Positions 1-10,479 are shown, counted from the first letter of the stretch. The stretch is DNA of 64,000 bases from Proteles cristata cristata (GCA_017311185.1 JAESUZ010001281.1:806001-870000); one strand, 5' to 3'. Numbers and translations: made by a program. Notes: a model not told the origin generated them from the letters alone.

Positions 1-477
1 TTGAACCTCGGTATGTCCAGCTCCCAAGCATATGCTTTTTTGGTTCTTTGTTACCCCATGTGGTAGCTTTGGTGTTGTCACGTGAGGGGACATCACCCGG
101 CTGGCTCATTTACAGCCTTGTGAGTTAATGACTTTCCTTTTAGTGCATTAAGCTCTAGGTAACATTTGAAAATTCACAATCAGGCTTTACATTGTCCGAC
201 TTTGCTTTGTAACTGTAGCTGAAGAAAAGAAATATTTTTGAGGAGCATGAATTTACATATGTTCAGTAGTTTAGGAGACTTGCTCACGGTCTGGACACTC
301 GTCTCCACATCTTTGTGACATGTGTGTGTCATTCTGATGTTGGCAGACTCCAGGCTCAGCAGCGAATCCCAGGACAGGCATGGGAAGCCCATGTTTACAG
401 CAGGAGGACCTTGACATCTCTCTCGAAACTTAGGCCCAGGAAAACAAGAAACCTTTTTACCACTACTTTTGGAATAT
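1..477. other. NID1: NID1 intron, unique sequence
   Basis: Intron sequence upstream of the first visible exon. I recognise no coding exon, RNA gene or clear repeat here. Short ORFs on both strands look random. Confidence 0.6.
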
Positions 478-484
478 AGAGCAG

Positions 485-988
485 GTTTTTTTTCCTTAAA
501 TAGTTTATTGTCAAGTTAGTTTCCATATAACACCCAGTGCTGATCCCCACAAGGGCCCTTCTCCATGCCAGTCACCCCCCCTACCTCTCCTCCCCACCCC
601 CATCAGCCCTCAGTTTGTTCTTGGCATTCAAGAGTCTCTCATTGTTTGCCTCCCTCCCTCTCCCCCACTACTTTTCCCCTTCTTCTCCCCCACGGTCCTC
701 CGTTAAGTTCCTCCTAATCCTCCTATACGTGCGAACATATGGTATCTGTCCTTCTCTTCCTGACTTATTTCACTCAGCATAACACCCTCAAGGTCCATCC
801 ATGTTGCTACACATGGCCAGATTTCATTCTTTCTCATTGCCATGTAGTATTCCATCGTCTAGATAAACCACATCTTCTTGATCCATTCATCCATTGGTGG
901 ACACTTAGGCTCTTTCCATGTTTTAGTTACTGTTGAGAGTGCTGCTATGAACATTGGGGTACATGTGCCCCTATGCATCAGCACTCTA
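485..988 (-). mobile_element. L1 3' end (carnivore-type), 5'-truncated
   Basis: The T-rich start and the phrases for L1 3' sequence read in reverse (TTTATTGTCAAGTTAGTTTC, then CATCCATGTTGCTACACATGG and GAACATTGGGGTACATGTG) identify a roughly 500-bp antisense L1 3' fragment. AGAGCAG at 478-484 and again at 989-995 is a likely target-site duplication. The right edge is 122 bp before a NID1 exon. Confidence 0.8.
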
Positions 989-1110
989 AGAGCAGTTTGT
1001 TTTAAAATTGATCCCTTCATGGGCCAGAATGCTTTCTATTTTATTATACCTGGTGATACTGAAAGAAGTTGTTTTTTTAAATGTCTGCATGTTGAAAAAA
1101 TTCGTTGTAG

Positions 1111-1236
1111 ATATCGATGAATGTTCAGAACAGCCCTCAGTGTGTGGGAACCATGCGATCTGCAATAATCACCCCGGAACCTTCCGCTGCGAGTGTGTGG
1201 AGGGCTATCAGTTTTCAGACGAGGGGACATGTGTGG
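1111..1236 (+). CDS. NID1: NID1 exon: calcium-binding EGF-like domain (EGF3 by human numbering)
   Basis: This 126-nt exon starts after TTCGTTGTAG and ends before GTAAGT, phase 1 at both ends. It encodes DIDECSEQPSVCG through DEGTCV, one complete six-cysteine EGF module with a DIDEC calcium-binding start. The acceptor is weak: the region just before it reads GTTGAAAAAATTCGTTGTAG, with a poor pyrimidine tract. Because it is symmetric, skipping it keeps the frame. An antisense L1 lies just upstream and an inverted SINE pair lies downstream. Confidence 0.96.
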
Positions 1237-1614
1237 GTAAGTTCTGTAGGTAACTTTTCAGAGCATTTATTCGTTTATTCATATGTTGTGCAGTACCACC
1301 TGGACGAAAGTGTTGCCCCAGGTAATTATCCTGGCTGGGTTTGCTGGCTTCCTGCAGCACCTGGCGGGTGCTGGCTTCTCTTGTTGAGGGAAGCAGTTTA
1401 CAAGATGAATCAGACTCATTCCTTCCTTCCAACTACCTGGAGGGCCATGTATGTAAGGAATAAGCAGTGTTATTATCTGTGCTAGTAATAGCGTCCCTTT
1501 ACCACTTGTAAGCTTTTGCACTACATTTCTTCTTAAAAAACTCCTTTTAATTATTTTCATTGTTTTTTAATACTTCTTAAAACAATTACATTTTTTTCAC
1601 CATTTGTTTATGTA
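1237..1614. other. NID1: NID1 intron, unique sequence
   Basis: Intron after the EGF3 exon. No recognisable feature; an AT-rich stretch leads into the SINE at 1615. Confidence 0.55.
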
Positions 1615-1804
1615 TTTATCTATTTAGTTTAGTTATTTATTTTTGAGAGAGACAAAGATGGAGAGTCAGAGAGAGAATCCTAAGCAGGCTCCACGCTGTT
1701 AGCGTGGAGCCCGATATGGGGCTTGAACTCATAAACTGTGAGATCATGACCTGAGCGAAAACCAAAAGTCAGACACTTAACTGACTGTGCTACCCAGGCG
1801 CCCC
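1615..1804 (-). mobile_element. tRNA-Lys-derived carnivore SINE, antisense
   Basis: T-rich start, then TTTTGAGAGAGAC, GTGAGATCATGACCTGAG and the reversed head ACCCAGGCGCCCC. It forms an inverted pair with the sense SINE beginning 86 bp later. Confidence 0.9.
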
Positions 1805-1890
1805 ATAATCAATGGTCTTGAGATTCATATGGAAGGAGGATCTGACAGATGATTTAGATTGAAGTTTTCCTGATTAATGTCTAAAATTCA

Positions 1891-2112
1891 GGGTCACCTG
1901 GGTGACTCAGTCAGCTAAGCATCTGACTTAGGCTCAGGTCATGCTCTCATAGTTTGTAGGTTCGAGCCTTACATTGGTCTCTGTGCTGACAGCTCAGAGC
2001 CTGGAGCCTGCTTTAGAGTCTCTGTCTCACTCTCTGCATCTCCCCCACTCATGCTCAGTCTCTCCCTCTTTCTCTCTCAAAAATAAACATTAAAATTTTT
2101 TTAATAGAAAAA
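1891..2112 (+). mobile_element. tRNA-Lys-derived carnivore SINE, sense
   Basis: The head GGTCACCTGGGTGACTCAGTC, the middle GGTCATGCTCTCATAGTTTG, a CT-rich segment and the tail AAAAATAAACATTAAAATTT show a complete sense copy. Confidence 0.9.
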
Positions 2113-2778
2113 AATTCCATTTGGGGCCATTCTGTTCATGGATCTCGATTTTATAAGTCACAAGTAATAGCATAACTTCTTACCCTTGTCGAAGCTGTGA
2201 ATCGGACTAATAATGCCTTAGGTCAGTGATGATTTGGGTGGTGATGGAGATAGGCCAACCACAAAGAGCCAGATTGTTTAGATTTCTCCACTTTTTCCCC
2301 CACTGCTGCACTTTGACCTGTTGGCTTCAGCAATTTTAAGTTCAGAGATTTGTGGAGATTTCCAGGGCTGGAGGGCAATATGCTGAATGGACCATCTGAA
2401 CTCAACATTTCTTCTCAACAATTCAAAACAGATTCTTCTTTTACGGCCTCAGTGAGCTGTCTCCTTACCCCTTCCTTGCTGTTCACGAAGCCCTAGCGTG
2501 CTTTCTGTTTGCTCTGTCTCAGAGCTCGGATGAGGCTCCGAGGTCCCAGGGCGAGGTGATGTCTTCAGGGCGGCAGGGAACAGGCAGTTCTCATAACTTT
2601 GAATGTGACCCAAACATCTGTGGATTTGGAGAAGCCAGGAGCCTTTGCACAGAGTGAAGCTTTCAGCTCTGCTAAGGTTACTTCTTTTTCTTTTCAATGG
2701 AGAACAACAATTTCTGTGTATTTGGCCTCACTTCCTTCCATGCTTTTTGAGGTGAAGGAGATTCAAAGGTTTATTTTC
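2113..2778. other. NID1: NID1 intron, unique sequence
   Basis: No gene, RNA or strong repeat recognised in this stretch. Confidence 0.5.
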
Positions 2779-2954
2779 TTTTTTAAAAAAAATGTTTATT
2801 TATTTGTGAGAGAGAGAGAAAGAGAGAATCTGAAACAGGCTTAGTGCTGTCCATGCAGAGCCCGGCTTGGGGCTTGAACCCATGAACCGAGAGGTAGTGA
2901 CCTGAGCCGAAGTCGAGTTGGACAGTTAATTGACTGAGCCACCCAGGTGCCCCT
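2779..2954 (-). mobile_element. Carnivore SINE, antisense
   Basis: The T-rich start, TTTGTGAGAGAGAG and GCCACCCAGGTGCCCC mark the element. AAGGTTTATTTT occurs on both sides as a target-site duplication. Confidence 0.9.
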
Positions 2955-3896
2955 CTAAGGTTTATTTTTTCATGACACCGCCATTTCCATTACATTTGGA
3001 CTTACACTTGGGTGGTGGAGCGTGCATTCGTGGGGTAGATGGCTGTGAGGGGTGATGTCCGTGTTTGGACCATTTCTGCCATGCACACTCACTGGAGTAT
3101 AGGATGGGGTGCGAGGCAGGTGGGGTGCAAATGTCAACTCCTAGGCATCGGATTTTGAGGAACATGCTTACCGTCTCTGAGCCTCCATTCCTCAGATCGC
3201 TCCGCTCATTCCAGGTCAGGGCCCCCTCCTTGCCCAGGCCTCTCTGCCTGCATGGAGGAGCTAATAAAGTACAACCGTAGCGTACCATCTACTTGTGACT
3301 GTAGTTCATTTTTAATTCCCATTTGAGCCACTTTTCTCTCCTTCCTAAACTTCTCCCAGTATTCCCCCGCCCCTGGTAGCTTCCCATCTGTTGTACAGGT
3401 GGGATCAGAGTTGTAGAGAGATTACCAGCTCTGCAAGGTCAAGAGCCTTTGAGGGAAGCAGAGCCAGGCGCCCTGGTGTGCCCCCTATGGCCTCCTTAGG
3501 GCTGTCCAGGCAGCCGCTTCTCTGCTACAGGGATGAGCCAGCTGCTCTTCTCCATGACTGTCCTGACCTCTCTTTGAAGGAGCATCATCAGCAAGACCAT
3601 CTAGAGACTCCATTTGTGTGAGAACCGAGGCGAACCTCCAGGACTGGGGGCAGGGCGGGGGCTGTCAGGAACCGTGGCAACGCTTTCCCTTGAATTCATT
3701 TGAAACCTCACCAAAAAATGCTTCATTCATTGTAAAATGAAAAAAGTCGAATGAAAACACTTGGAATTGTGAAGGCAGCTTTCAAAACCCCTTTAAGGAG
3801 AAAATTGTTTTGTGGTGGAAACATGGTCTTCCATAAGGAAAAACGTGATTTAAGAAATTCAATTTTCTTACATTTCTAGACTTAAGAAATTAAGAG
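2955..3896. other. NID1: NID1 intron, mostly unique, with a MIR-like remnant
   Basis: Nothing coding is seen. About 3370-3440 carries a weak antisense MIR-like stretch (GGTGGGATCAGAGTTGTAGAG...CAAGGTCA). Confidence 0.4.
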
Positions 3897-4128
3897 GGCG
3901 CCTGGGTGGCTCAGTCAGTTAAGCATCTAACTTCGGCTCAGGTCATGATCTCACGGTTCGTAGGTTCGAGCCCCATGTCAGGCTCTGTGCTGACAGCTAG
4001 CTCAGAGCCTGGAGCCTACTTCTGATTCTGTGTCGCCCTCTCTCTCCGACCCTCCCCTGCTCACACTGTCTCTCTCTCTCCCTCTCTCTGTCAGAAATAA
4101 ATAAAACATTAAAAAAAATTTTTTTTTA
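3897..4128 (+). mobile_element. Carnivore SINE, sense
   Basis: The head GGCGCCTGGGTGGCTCAGTC, GGTTCGAGCCCCATGTC, a CT-rich segment and the tail AATAAATAAAACATTAAAAA are complete. AAGAAATT flanks both ends. It is upstream and in sense orientation relative to the exon at 5853. Confidence 0.92.
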
Positions 4129-5852
4129 AAGAAATTCAGTTATAAATTGCCTTTTTCTAGAAATGACTTGAAGATTATAGAAACACATACGTGTGTGAAG
4201 ATGATGACGGGGAGAGGACACTGAAATGCATATGTGCTGACCCCAAGTTTCCCCTCTGTTAAGAAGAGTGCAGCAGATTGAGGCCCTGAGCAAATATAAT
4301 TTATAAAATGCTCACTTACAATCTATAAATTACATAAAGGTTTGTTGTGAGAGACAGGAAAGAAAGCAGAGTGAGGCTGATTTCCTGGCTGTTCTATTGA
4401 CCTGTATTTTCCCTACCTTTTGAGGACCCTAAATTTGTTAACAGTATCCCCTTCACACCACAGGCTGAAGGATTTGTTGGGGTGGGGGAGGGACCCTAGA
4501 GAAAAGAACAGAAATGAGGGGAAGTGAGAGATGACAGGAGGGTCCAAGGAAGCAGAATGTGTTAGGACTTGATAGGTATAATGTGGGCTACTGTTTTCCA
4601 GACAAATCTCTGGACCGCTTGCAGTAATTTAAAATCTAGCCACCCTTTGGCCCACAAGACTCGGTTTGCTAATACCTGTCCCGTAGAGTCTTGACTTCAG
4701 GAGTCTCAGTGCCAAGTGCACAGGCCGGACCTCCATCCACCACTACTTTGCTAACTTCTCATTTCCCACAGACCTTTAAGGAGTATCCTCTCCTTTCTAT
4801 ATCTCCAACAGTGCTTAGAGCTCTCCCTCTCAAAGCATGTGAGCCCAGAAAAACCGGGTTGGGTCTTGGGAAGACTCACGGAGGAGAAAGAGGAAAAGCC
4901 CTCCCTTAAGATAATCCAGACACCAGGGGCCTCCTCAGAGGGAAGCAAAGGTTCTGTTCTGACATTTCAAGGGACAGGATTCTGTCCTGGGTCTTAGAGC
5001 TTTAAACCCAGAAGCTAAACGGTACCTTGTGAACCCCCAGAGAACCTAAACCGGCCATTTGAAAATACACCCTAGACCTCAGCCCTTGACTTCCATCTCA
5101 GGGAAGAGCACAAGGTGAGGTATTACTGGCTAGCCTCTGTGTCACTCTGTGTCACTCACCCACGTCCTGAGCCCTCGTTCTATGAGTTCTAGCATCAGGA
5201 CCCTTTGGTAAATAAGAGTTCCATCTACTGGGCCTCCTTGTGCTTGGCACGTGGGAAGTAATTCCTACAGAGGAAGAACCTGAGGCTCCGAGAAATCATA
5301 TGATCTACCAAAGCCATGTGGCGGAAGGATTCCTCCTTCCTTCATGGGAAATGGGTGACTTTGACTTTAGCACTCGTAGTCTGTGTTCTTCCTGCCCTGT
5401 GGGCCAGGGGGAAAGACGCCCTGGGGAAGTCTCAGATCCTTCTCTTCAAATGCTCTGACGGAGCTGCCGCAGGAGTGTACACACATACACCGAGAGGTGT
5501 TCCACCTCTGCATCCAGGTGAAAGGGAAGCTGGGTTTGGGGGAACCTGGTATGGAGAGTGGCCTGAGACAGAGCCCCAGGGGCGAAGCTGAGGGTATCGG
5601 GCTGAATGAGCAGCCTTGGTGTCCATCCTCAAAGACTAATCCGAGGCAGAAGCCAGGTGGCAGACAACAGGAAGTCCGGGGGTCTCAACCCAGTGGTGAG
5701 CAGAGGATGACGCCTGGTAAGATGCCTAGAGCTCCGGGATTCTAGCACATTCCCCTCAATGGACTAAACCGCTGATGGAGAGGGAACTTAGACGGTCACT
5801 GGGACCACTCAGGGGCCTCGCTTCAAACACCATGTCAACGTTTTGTTTGTAG
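4129..5852. other. NID1: NID1 intron, unique sequence with an antisense MIR remnant
   Basis: The only repeat I recognise is an antisense MIR-like fragment near 5215-5340 (CAGAGGAAGAACCTGAGGCTC...). The overlapping ORFs at 5240-5745 lack splice logic and domain content. Confidence 0.5.
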
Positions 5853-6002
5853 CTGTTGTGGACCAGCGCCCTGTCAACTACTGCACGACGGGCCTCCACG
5901 ACTGTGACATCCCACAGCGGGCGCAGTGCATCTACCTGGGAGGGACCTCCTACACTTGCTCCTGTTTGCCGGGCTTCTCTGGGGACGGCCGAGCCTGCCA
6001 AG
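5853..6002 (+). CDS. NID1: NID1 exon: EGF-like domain (EGF4)
   Basis: This 150-nt exon follows TTTTGTTTGTAG and precedes GTGCGT, phase 1 at both ends. Translation AVVDQRPVNYCTTGLHDC through CSCLPGFSGDGRACQ gives a six-cysteine EGF module with a short N-terminal linker and no DxDE calcium motif. It is symmetric and can be skipped without breaking the frame. It lies between a sense SINE (3897-4128) and an antisense SINE (6093-6300), which can pair in the transcript. Confidence 0.96.
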
Positions 6003-6092
6003 GTGCGTGTTTCCTCTGACTTTTCTCTCCGTGTAACCTCAAAAGATTCCATGTGCTAATTACCAACTCATCCTGAAATTAAGAGAATTACG

Positions 6093-6300
6093 CTATTTTT
6101 TTTAAGTTTGTTTATTTATTTTGAGAGAGAGTGAGTGCAGTGGAGGAGCAGAGAGAGAGGGAGAGAGAGAGAATCCCAAGCATGTCCCGCCCTGTCAGCA
6201 TGGAGCCCAATGCATGGTTCAGGCTCATGAACTGTGAGATCGTGACCTGAGCCGAAATCAGGAGGTGGACACTTAATCCACTGAGCCACCCGTGCACCCT
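6093..6300 (-). mobile_element. Carnivore SINE, antisense
   Basis: TTTTTTTTAAGTTTGTTTAT, the GAGAGAGA block and CACTGAGCCACCCGTGCACC identify it. GAGAATTAC on the left and GAGAATTAT on the right form the target-site duplication. Confidence 0.9.
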
Positions 6301-6863
6301 GAGAATTATCCTTTCAACTCTGTTGGGTAAATGGGCTGCATTTTGTCTGTCTCTGGTAGTGTGAACCAGACATTTTTCCTTGGAGGCTGTTCTCATTGGG
6401 GAAGACACTTAGCCCCCACCTACTATTGTGTTCTGTGATTTGCTCACTTAAGCAACAATTAGACCCCTGCTGTCTGCTAGGAACTGAAGAGATGGTCTTT
6501 CACAAAAAGGCAGATAATCCTTGTATACGTGGGGACTTGAGGTCCAGCTTTTTCTTTAGTAAGTCTGTAGCCATTCACCTGGCCTGCTCTCACCTTCTGC
6601 TCCAGAAAAAACCAAGTCCCCTTTTAAAATAAATGACTGCAGAGAATGTCTCCACAGAATTCTTTCAGACCTGAGGTCAGTCCATTGTTGGCTGCCAAGA
6701 TGCTTTTGAAGATGATTTTAGGTAAGATAGCTGTAAAAAAAAAAAACACTGATCTTCTCACTTGCAAAATTACTTAATAATACACCATATAGTACTCCTG
6801 AAAGTCCAAACTTTTCTAAGATACGATACTTTCTGAGATACAATTTCTGAGATACAATACTTT
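6301..6863. other. NID1: NID1 intron, unique sequence
   Basis: No recognisable feature. A short poly-A run is present at about 6735-6746. Confidence 0.5.
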
Positions 6864-6865
6864 CT

Positions 6866-7060
6866 TTTTTTTTTAAGTTTATTTATTTGTTTTGAGAGAG
6901 CGAGCGAGCAAGGGAGAAACAGACAGAAGAGAGAATCCCAAGCAAGCTCCACACTCAGCACAGAGCCCTACACAGGGCTTGAACTCAAGAACCTTGAGAT
7001 CATGACCTGAGCTGAAATCAAGAGTTGAACGCTTAACCGACTGAGTCACCCTGGTGCCCC
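6866..7060 (-). mobile_element. Carnivore SINE, antisense
   Basis: The T-rich start, AGTTTATTTATTTGTTTTGAG and GAGTCACCCTGGTGCCCC define it. GATACAATACTTTCTTTT and GATACTTTCTTTTTG flank it as an imperfect duplication. Confidence 0.9.
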
Positions 7061-7321
7061 GGGATACTTTCTTTTTGTTACTGAACAAAAAGTAAATGTG
7101 AATTTTCTCTGATCTCTGAGGTTTTTCTGTCAGTGGTTAATCATGTCTCCAAACTGTCAGACATTTTTAAAGCTCTCATTTGTGATGACAACGATCATTT
7201 TATATAATATGCAAAAGAATCTTTTTTTTCCCCTTTTACATGGTCGATTTTCCATGAAAACATTATCATCCAAGTGAAACACATTTATAAATACACAAGA
7301 TAGAAATTGGGGAGTGAGTGA

Positions 7322-7528
7322 TTTTTTTTTTAATGTTTATGTTTGAGAGAGAGAGAGACAGAGCATGAACAGGGCAGGGGCAGAGAGAGAGGGAGACACA
7401 GAATCTGAAGCAGGTTCCAGGCTCCAAGCTGTCAGCACAGAGCCTGACACAGGGCTCGAACTTACAGACCTCAAGATCATGACCTGAGTCAAAGTGACAC
7501 TTAGCTGACTGAGCCACCCAGGCGCCCC
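7322..7528 (-). mobile_element. Carnivore SINE, antisense
   Basis: TTTTTTTTTAATGTTTATG, GAGAGAGAGAGACAGAGC and GAGCCACCCAGGCGCCCC mark a full antisense copy. Confidence 0.92.
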
Positions 7529-7644
7529 AGAGAGTTTGTGTTTAGATGACTAATGTTTGGTGAACTTTCAATCACTGTTCCCAGATCAGAAACAGAGCCC
7601 CCTAGAGCTGAGAAAGTGGTTTAAATTATCGCATAAACCATGCA

Positions 7645-7678
7645 GGCTCTGTAGCACAATGGATAGTGCATTGAACTT
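7645..7678 (+). pseudogene. Retrocopied 5' half of tRNA-Arg(TCT)
   Basis: These 34 nt match the first 34 nt of mammalian tRNA-Arg-TCT as I recall it, with four differences (G9A, G12A, C23T, G30A), all transitions and two at CpG sites. The D-arm motif CAATGGATAG is intact. The copy stops at the first anticodon base; no 3' half, T-arm or A tail follows. Direct repeats at 7621-7642 and 7679-7700 match at 19 of 22 positions, with three C/T differences, and look like an L1-type target-site duplication. It is therefore not a working tRNA gene but an inserted copy of a 5' tRNA fragment. It lies 71 bp before the EGF5 exon. Confidence 0.75.
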
Positions 7679-7749
7679 TTAAATTATTGTATAAACTATG
7701 AATTCCAGAAGAAGTTTCATTGTCCCTGGGCTTTGTGGCTCTTTTGCAG

Positions 7750-7872
7750 ACGTGGATGAATGCCAGCCAAGCCAATGTCACCCTGATGCCTTTTGCTACA
7801 ACACACCCGGCTCCTTCACATGCCAGTGCAAACCTGGTTATCGTGGAGACGGCTTCCATTGTGTGCCTGGAG
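7750..7872 (+). CDS. NID1: NID1 exon: calcium-binding EGF-like domain (EGF5)
   Basis: This 123-nt exon follows GGCTCTTTTGCAG and precedes GTAAGG, phase 1 at both ends. It encodes [18 protein letters not shown] through GDGFHCVPG, a six-cysteine calcium-binding EGF module. The sequence GYRGDG contains an RGD tripeptide at 7842-7850, where I recall Q in the human protein. With the two preceding EGF exons it forms a 399-nt frame-neutral block. Confidence 0.96.
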
Positions 7873-8152
7873 GTAAGGTGTCAGAGATGTTTGGAGTTGA
7901 TAGGCCACTGCCACATTCGTGAGGCCTGAGTCCATGACCCTGGGAGAGGAGGTGAGATGGGGAAGGTGGAGTCTCTATGGAGGGTCCTAAGGGTTGTTAA
8001 GGTGGGAGATCAGGGCACAGCCATGGTGTACAGGCATGTAGGGTGTACACTGCACAACCCCAGGGGGCGCCACACAGACCATAACTGTACTGTCAACCTA
8101 GAGTCTGGTCATCCTTATAACTTGAGCAAGCAGTTCAGAGTAAGAATTGCTC

Positions 8153-8614
8153 TATATTAGGGTTCTCCAGAGAAACAGCTAATAGTGTGTGTCTGTGTCT
8201 GTGTTTGTTGCCTGTGTCTGTGTTTGTTTATAAAGGGATATATTATAAGGAATTGGTTCTCATGATTATAAAGTCTTGCAAGTCCCAAGATCAGCAGTTA
8301 GCAAACTGGAGACCCAGGCAGCTAATGTTTCCATTTGAGACTGAAGGCAGAGAAAAGCCAGGGTCCCAGCTCATAGTAATTAGGAAGGAAGATTCTCTCT
8401 TGCTCGGGGCAGACCCAACTTTTTTATTCTATGCTAGCCTTCTACTCTTTGGATGAGGCCAATCTGCTTTACTCAGTCTGTGAAGGTAAAAGTTAATCTC
8501 ATCCAAAACGTCCTCACAGAACATCTAGAATGTTTGACTGAATATCTGGTACCCAAATATCTGGCATATCCCCACCCTGTGGCCCAGTCAAGTTCACACA
8601 GAAAATCGACCCAT
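8153..8614 (+). mobile_element. Ancient LTR (ERVL-MaLR-like), sense
   Basis: TATTAGGGTTCTCCAGAGAA at the start, TTATAAGGAATTGGTTC, AAACTGGAGACCCAGG and CCCAGTCAAGTTCACACAGA at the end are the landmarks of a common ancient mammalian LTR. A GTGT-rich expansion sits near 8185-8230. No retroviral coding sequence is attached. Confidence 0.75.
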
Positions 8615-9314
8615 CCTAGCTTCCTAGGAGTCACAGGAGACAGAGCTAGGGTGGAAGTAGGGAGCACGGGTGAAGGGCCACGATGAGGGGAAGATGGAGG
8701 CTGAGGATGCTACAGAATTGTTCCCATTACTGCATATAGCTGGACCGTGCACCTGTTGAAGTTACCTGCTCACCCAAAGCTTGGGTGCCATCTCATTAGA
8801 CCCTAAGAATAATGATGGCCCTAGGTCTGTATCTGGACTCAATTCTGGGAACTTGGGAGGTGCTCGACAGATGTTATTGCGTGAATACGTGTAATTGGCT
8901 GCCGTTTGTTAGGACCTGTTCTGTGTTAGTAGCTTCACCTGTACTGTTTCATGTAATGTTCACTGTTGTCTTTTTAAAGCAAACACTATTATGATCTCCA
9001 CTGATAGAGAATGCTAACACTTAAAAAGATAAAGACATAATCAAGGTCCCGCTGGTAGTAAGTGCCAGAACTGAGACTCAAATCCAGGTCCATACGATGG
9101 ACTCCGGCCTGGATTCAGGCCTCTAAAACACGTGATATTCTGTCTTGAGCTTAAGAATGTGTTTGACACTGTAGACTGGAGTTATGTGATTGCTTATTTT
9201 TAATTACTGCTGCTGTTCTTGGCCAGATATATTTATGCCACTGTAAATATGTTATATATATATATATAAATGCACAAGTATATAATGTTTTAACAAAATA
9301 TCCATTTCACCACT
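8615..9314. other. NID1: NID1 intron with antisense MIR and a TA microsatellite
   Basis: About 8905-9110 reads as an antisense MIR (CTGTACTGTTTCATGTAATG...CCAGAACTGAGACTCAAATC). An ATATAT run lies at about 9251-9268. No coding content. Confidence 0.5.
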
Positions 9315-9486
9315 TTTTTTAAAATTTATTTTTGAGAGCAAGTGAGCGGGAGAGGGACAGAGAGAGAGGGAAAGGGAGAGTCCCAGGCTGGCTCTGCACT
9401 GCTCGAACCCACGAACTGTGAGATCAGGACCTGAGCTGAAATCAAGAGCTGGAAGCTCAATCTACTGAGCTCCCCTGGCCACCCCC
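9315..9486 (-). mobile_element. Old diverged carnivore SINE, antisense
   Basis: TTTTTTTAAAATTTATTTTTGAG, GTGAGATCAGGACCTGAGC and CTGAGCTCCCCTGGCCACCCC are recognisable but worn, with part of the middle deleted. Confidence 0.8.
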
Positions 9487-9837
9487 ATTTCACCACCTTT
9501 TAAAGCAATTAATAGCCATTTCCGTATGTGTCTCCTTCACTAGCCTGTGAATGTAGGGTGCATATGCATTTTATTTTTACATCCAGTGGTATCCAGTCAA
9601 GCACGTGGCCCATGATGGTGCTCATATATTTATTACTGTTGAACCAAATGAATGTACCAGTTTCCATGCCTACCGGCAGTATATAAAACTATTATGTATC
9701 CCCACTCTCAACAGGACTACATGTGACTGGTTTTTTGGATAGTTGCCCATCTAAAAGGAGAAAATTCATAGATTACGTTAAAATCTGGATATATATAATA
9801 CATATTTCTGGTCCACACTGTTCCCTTCTGATTAGAA

Positions 9838-10058
9838 CAAGGGTCAACATACTACTCCTTGCACATCATATCTGGCCCACCTCCAGTTTTTATAAATAAA
9901 GTTTTATTGGAATACAGCCATGCTTGTTAGTTTATGTAAGTCTGTGGCTTCTTTAATCTTACAAAGGCCGAGGTCAGTAGTTGTGACAGAGACCATAAGG
10001 CGTGCATAGCCTAAAATATTTACTACCTGCTTCTTGAGAGAAAACGTTTGTCAACCAG
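9838..10058. mobile_element. Ancient nonautonomous DNA transposon (hAT-like MER), copy 1
   Basis: It runs from AGGGTCAACATACTAC to GTTTGTCAACC, imperfect inverted ends, with AAATAAAGTTTTATTGGAAT and GTAGTTGTGACAGAGACC inside. Two relatives lie at 15030 and 30083. I do not assign a family name. Confidence 0.65.
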
Positions 10059-10479
10059 CCAGAATGACCCGAGGGAAGGCCAACCTTTTGTTCCTGAAAT
10101 TGGGGGTAAGAGCTGTTAGTGCTGCCCATAGATTCTGATAGGCAGGCCTGTGATGGTCTTAGTCAAGACTCCCCAGCAGCTACTAAAAATCACGAACATT
10201 CCGTTATTTCCCTAAGCTTGCTTCACATCACCAGTTCAAAAAGAAGCAGATGTCTTCGTTTTTTGTTTTTTGTTTTTAACCTCACTCCTTGCCCCGTCTT
10301 TAAGGCTCTGTTAAGTAAACAGAAACAAATTCATCCCTGCAGGCTAGAATATGAAGCTGGGACAAGGATGAAACTGATGAGCGCAATCTGCTAGGATTGT
10401 TTATGTATTCAGTCCTGTTCTCCTAAGAAATTCAACATCTAATTAAATAGTCAAGAGAGAATGTGCACTAGAGATACAT

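Noticed and set aside
537..1120. Overlapping ORFs of 65-81 aa left of the first exon
   Set aside because: They read through the antisense L1 3' end and lack any ORF2 sense content.
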